Source: Chamaea fasciata
Lineage: Eukaryota > Chordata > Aves > Passeriformes > Sylviidae
NCBI GenBank assembly: GCA_029207755.1
Contig: JARCOQ010000067.1
Location: 62,001-126,000, forward strand
DNA: 64,000 nt
Direction: 5' to 3'
Part shown: piece after piece, positions 34,701 through 40,700 of the stretch
Position numbering within the stretch: the stretch's first letter is position 1
Layout of the letters: each line of letters opens with the position of its first letter
Notes under the pieces: model-generated
What the model was told of the DNA's origin: nothing
The model's database searches: none
Seen by the model: the letters and a program-made list of their open reading frames with translations, nothing else
Translations under genes and position numbers: made by a program

Positions 34701-37700
34701 GGCAGGAAAATATTCCCAAAGGAATGTGTAAAACGCCTTTTCCTGCCTTTATTTTTTTTTTCCCCCACCCAGGAAACGTGGTACTGGCACGGGGAGGTGG
34801 GCGCCGACGACGTGGTGATGAGCGGGGTCAAGTGCTCGGGGACGGAGATGTCCCTGTCCCACTGCCGCCACGACGGGCCGCACGTGTCCTGCCCCAGGGG
34901 AGGGGGACGCTTCGGGGCCGGCGTGTCCTGCTCCGAGAGTGAGTAACTCGGGATTTGTCCCACCTGGGCACAGGAGAGGGGCGGGAGGGATGGGGTCAAC
35001 CGGATACGTCAGAAGGGCGGGAAGTTCTTCCTCCCAGAGAGGTTCTGGAGGTGTCCAAGTGTCCAAGCTTGGAGCCAGCTGGAATTGTGGAGGCTGCCCC
35101 TGCCCATGGTGGGGTGGGATCCATGAGATGAGATCCACGGGAGGGGATCCATGGGATGAGATCCACAGGATGGGGTCCATGGGATGGGGTCCATGGGATG
35201 GGATCCATGGGATGAGATCCATGAGATGAAATCCATGGGATGGGATCCATGGGATGGGATCCATGGGATGAGATCCATGAGATGAAATCCATGGGATGGG
35301 ATCCATGGGATGGGATTTAAAGTCAACTATTCCCATACGGTGAATGGTTCCCTCCCGGGCTTTTCCCACTCAGACTCAGAGCAGGATTAATTTGGATATT
35401 CAGGAGAAATTGTTCTTTTTGGGAGTGAGGAGGGGCTGGGATGGAATTCCCGGGGGAACTGTGGCTGCCCCATCCCTAGAAATATCCAAGGCCAGGCTGG
35501 ACAGGGCCTGGAGCAACCTGGGATAGTGGGAGGTGTTGGGGCTGGAAGCGGCCGATCCTCAAAACCCCGTCCCACCCAAACCGTCCCACGACCCTGTTTC
35601 GGGTTTGTTTGATTGCAGTGTACGTGTTACCCCTATGGATAACTTCAGAAATTCTGTTCGTGGTCAGGTTTACATTTCGGTTCCGTGTTTACTTGTAGGT
35701 GGCATTTCTGCTCTGATGACTTGAGGCATCATGAGTTAGGAACAACTTCCTTTGCGTTGCTAATCTAAATTTACCTTTGACACTTTTATCTTCGCAGCTT
35801 GATTCACTCGTTTGTTGGTTTGGAGTTTTTTATTCTTAGCTTTACTTTTGGGGGACAAGGGTATTTATACGTTGTACTTTTAGAGGTAGTTTCTTTACTT
35901 CGGTAGTGATTTTTTTTTTTTTTTTTTTTTACTTTTTAGCTTGGGGTGTTTTAATTTCACCAAATCCATCCGTTCCCTCCCTCCAGCCGCCCCTGACCTG
36001 GTGCTGAACGCCGAGCTGGTGGAGCAGACGTCCTACCTGGAGGACAGGCCCATGTTCCTGCTGCAGTGTGCCCTGGAGGAGAACTGCCTGGCCAGCTCTG
36101 CCCACAACACCTCGCTGACCTCGGGCTACCGGCGCCTGCTGCGCTTCTCCTCGCAGATCCACAACAACGGCCAGTCCGACTTCCGGCCCAAGAACGGCCG
36201 CCACGCCTGGGTGTGGCACGACTGTCACCGGTGGGTGTCACAGGAGGGGGTCGGTGTCACCCCCCTGCTGTGGTGGGGAGGTGACAAAAGGGTTTTGTGC
36301 CGCGGTCTGGTGGTTGTGAGGGATGTTCTCTGGGTTTTGGGAGTTCTTTCTCGGTTCGGTTCTTGAGCAGCTGGTTCTGGGTTAGGCACCGTCTGAGCCT
36401 CGCTCTGAGCTGAGCTTTGCAGCTGGGCCCTGCTGGGTCTCAGGGCAGGGTTCCAGGGCTGGGATGGGCATTCCCAAAGCTGGGGTACCCATTCCCATAG
36501 CTGGGATAGGCATTCCCAGTGCTGGGACACCCATTCCCCAAGCTGAGATAGGAATTCCCATAGCTGGAGAACCCATTCCCAATACTGGAATACCCATTCC
36601 TATAGCTGGGATACCCATTCCCAAAGCTGGGATACACATTCCCAGTGCTGGGACACCCATTCCCAGTGCTGGGATACCCACTCCCATAGCTGGGGTGGCA
36701 CAGAGTGGTTTCAGGTCCCGCTCCAGTTGTTTCCCTGGATTTGCTCCCGATTCCAAGGCTGGGCTCCAATCCAGGGTGTTGCATCAGCATCCCCCACGCT
36801 GCTGTGCCCAGCCCTGACCACGTGGAGCCACAACTGGGCTTTAATCCGGTAATTCCGGCTCATTCCTGCTCTGCAAATCCCGTGGAGTCCAGCTGGGCTA
36901 GAGCTCAGCTCAGCTCTCTGCTGAGCCAGCAGTGGGGCTTAAAAAAACCCCAACGTCCTCCGAGTCCAACGTCACCCAAACCCTGCTGGGGTCTGGCTTT
37001 GCTAATCTGGGATCGAAACACGGGCTCTGGGCTCTCTCCTGGCTTTTGCTGTGCCCAGCAGTGCTGGAACATTCCCCAGGCCGGGCTGACACCGGCACAT
37101 CCCAGCTTAAATCCAGGAAATGTCTCCTGGGTGAAAGCCCAGCTCTGAGCAGGGTGAGAGAAGCTGCCCCAGCTGTTGGGTTTTGCTGATAAATTCACGT
37201 CCTGCTGCTTAAAAATTAACTCATGAAAGCAGCCAGGAGCTGGACTGGGCACAGCCGGTGTGGAATGTTCCTGGGAATGATGGGGCTGCTCCGAGGGATG
37301 ATTTTTTTGGTGGATTCTTCGCCTTTCCTGCCAATATAAAACATTGCGATCCCACAAAAGTTGGAGCAAGGGACTTAATAAATGTCCCAGGCCGGGTTGG
37401 ATGGGGCTTGGAGCAACCTGGGGCAGCGGGAAGCGTCCCTGCCATGGACAGGGATGGAACAAAACGATCCTTAAATCCCTCCCCGCCCAACCAGGCTGGG
37501 ATTCCGTGTAAATAAATGCCAGGGGGCAGCAGGATGGGCGACGGAGCATCATCCCCAGGGAATATTCCCTGTCCCACTCCTGCAGCTCCACTTGAGCTGG
37601 TAATTAAAGCGAAATTAATGAATTACCCCTGGGGATAATTGCGTGTCCCCACAGGCACTACCACAGCATGGAGGTGTTCACCCACTACGACCTCCTGAAC

Positions 37701-40700
37701 CTCAACGGCACCAAGGTGGCCGAGGGACACAAGGCCAGCTTCTGCCTGGAGGACACCGAGTGCGAAGCAGGTGTGTGCCAGAGCCTTCCCCTGTCCCGGG
37801 AATTTCGTCCTCTTCCCAAGCAGGGGACAGATCCCAATGGCGGGATGTGGGCTGGAAGGTGCCAGGGACCTGGTGTGGATGGATAGGGAGGGATGGATGG
37901 ATGGAGGGATGGATGGATGGATGGATGGATGGAGGATGGATGGATGGATGGATCCATGGAGGGATGGATGGATGGATGGATGGATCCAGGGATGGATGGA
38001 GGATGGATGGAGGATGGATGGATGGATGGATGGATGGATCCATGGATGGATCCATGGAGGGATGGATGGATGGAGGATGGATGGACGGATGGATATGGAT
38101 GGATCCATGGAGAGATGGATGGATGGATGGATGGATGGATGGATGTGGATGGAGGGATGGATGGATCCATCGAGGGATGGATGGATGGAGGATGGATGGA
38201 TAGATGGATCCATGGAGGGATGGATGGATGGATGGATCCATGGAAGGATGGAGGGATGGAAGAAGGATGTGCAGGTAGCACTGAAAAAAGGGGAACTTGG
38301 AGCAATTTTGGACACCATGGAAGGGAGGTGGGATGGGAAAGGGTGGGGAAGTGAGATAAAGGATGGATGGATGGATGGATGAATGGATGGGACGGATGGA
38401 TAAAGGATGGATGGATGATGGAATGGAAGGGAACCCCTCAGGTCCCCCATTCTCTTTTCCACCCTCATCTCCCTCCATCCCAACCCCGAGCTGCTCCAAA
38501 CTCCAAACTGTTCATTTTCTGCTCCCTCCCAGGTGAGGAATCCCGAAAGAAACCTCCAGCCGCTGGGGCTGGGAGGCGGCACCTCCTTAATCCTCACCCA
38601 GAACACCCCGCCTGGAGCTCACCACTGCCCACGGGGAACCACCGGGAATTCTCCGGGAATTCCGCGGCGGATTTTACACTTCCTGCCTTCGTTCTCCCCC
38701 CCAGATGTGCAGAAGCAGTACGAGTGTGCCAATTTTGGGGAGCAGGGCATCACCGTGGGCTGCTGGGACGTTTATCGGCACGACATCGACTGCCAGTGGA
38801 TCGACATCACCGACGTCCCCCCCGGGGATTACCTCTTCCAGGTGGGACAAACAGCCTTTGGGACGCCCCTGCTGCTTTTACCCCGCCAGTTTTATCCAGA
38901 ATTTACCAAATTTGCTCATTGGACACCTCCAGCTCCTGTTTATAAAGGGATTATATCCCCAGATGCCTCGAAGATAGAAAGGATTATCCACCAGGATAAT
39001 CAACACACGCTCCCAAGGGAAAACTCAGAGCCCACGACCACGGTTTGGAGATTAAAGTCTTTAAAAAAATCCGTGTCCAGCTAATCCTGGACAGGCCCGG
39101 CCCAGCTGATGCCGTTGACAGTGTTGTCACATTCCTTGGAGCTGTCTGTAAGCAACATCCCCTGGATTTTGGGGATTAAACGGTGCCGTTTGTGGAGGTT
39201 TCGTAGGAATTCGGGGCCAGGCCTCCACGGGGGGGAATTCTCTGGGTCTGAAAACAGCCACTGGCAGCGGAGAGGAGGGGGAAGGAGAGGAATTGCTTCC
39301 GCCTGAGCCGTGTGAATGGAAAATGGGGGTTTCGAGGAGGAGATTTTGGGGCACGGGGGAAGGTTTGGTTGTGGCGGATTAGCAGAGCTGGGAGGAAAGG
39401 CTCAGGGAATTGGGAATGTTCACCTGGAGCAGGGAAAGGCTCCAGGGAGAGCTCGGAGCCCCTGGAAGGGCCTGGAGAGGGGCCAGGGACCAGGGATGGA
39501 GGGACGGGACACAGGGAATGGCTTCCCGCTGGGAAAGGGGAGATGTGGGTGGGATTTTGGAGATGAATGAGGGTGGGGAGGGGCTGGGATGGAATTCCCA
39601 GCGGAGCTGCGGCTGCCCCTGGATCCCTGGAAGTGCCCAAGGCCAGGCTGGAGCGCCCTGGGACAGTGGGAGGTGCCCCTGCCCGTGGCAGGGGTGGCCC
39701 TGGGTGGGATTTAATTAATTTCATTAATTTAAGGAATGGAATTCCTTCCCACCCAAACCACTCCAGGATTCCCCGACCGAGGAATTTCATTCCCTGGAGT
39801 TTTATTCCCTGACCTGGCTTTATTGGCATCATTCCTCTCCCTTCATGAAACAAATTTATATTTTTATTTCCCGCTACAAAAAAAACCAAAAAACCACCAA
39901 AAAAAAAAACACACACACACAAAAGAAAACCCAATAAATTCTTCATCCTGCCCAAAAATCCCCGTCTCAACAACCCCAGGTCGTGATCAACCCCAACTAC
40001 GAGGTGGCGGAGTCGGATTATTCCAACAACGTCATGAAATGCCGGAGCCGCTACGACGGGCAGCGCATCTGGATGTACAACTGCCACATAGGTGAGGGCT
40101 GCGCATCCCCCGGGGGCTGAGCCAAGGATTCACATGAGGAATTTAAATATTTTTTTAATTTTTCAATTTTTTTTCCCCCCCCCACCGCCTCGTGAAAAGC
40201 TCTGGGTGTGCAATCCCGGCGCCGGCGTGAAAGGGGAAATTTTTTCTTCCCAAAATTAAAATTATTTTGTTGATGTGTGGGATTTTTTGTTTGGTTGGTT
40301 GGTTTTGGAGCATAAAACTGCTCCTGGAATTTAAAAAAAACCCAAAAAAACAAACAAACAAAAGAAAAACAAAAAAAAAACCCAAAAAACCCCAAAAAAC
40401 CAAAGCAGTGGAAAAGGAACCCGCTGTGCCAGGCAGGAATTAAAATGTCCCTGGAATGTCAGGGAAATCTGTTTTCTTGGGGGGAAAAAAAAAAAAAAAA
40501 AAAAAATATTATCATTTGGTGTTTTCTTTTTGATCAGGGAAATATCAAAGCCAAAACTGATTTAAATTTGGCTTAAGCCCACGGGCAAAAAAAAAAAAAA
40601 AAACATTCAAAATGGAATTAATTTGGGGGCTTTTTAGGACAGAAAACGATTTGACATTTCAGCTCCAAATAAAAACCAGCTCCGAAAATTCCCTCCTTCA

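Noticed and set aside
35600..35940. Nuclear copy of mitochondrial DNA
   Set aside because: I compared it by eye with remembered 12S, 16S and cytochrome b stretches and saw no convincing match, so it stays unassigned.
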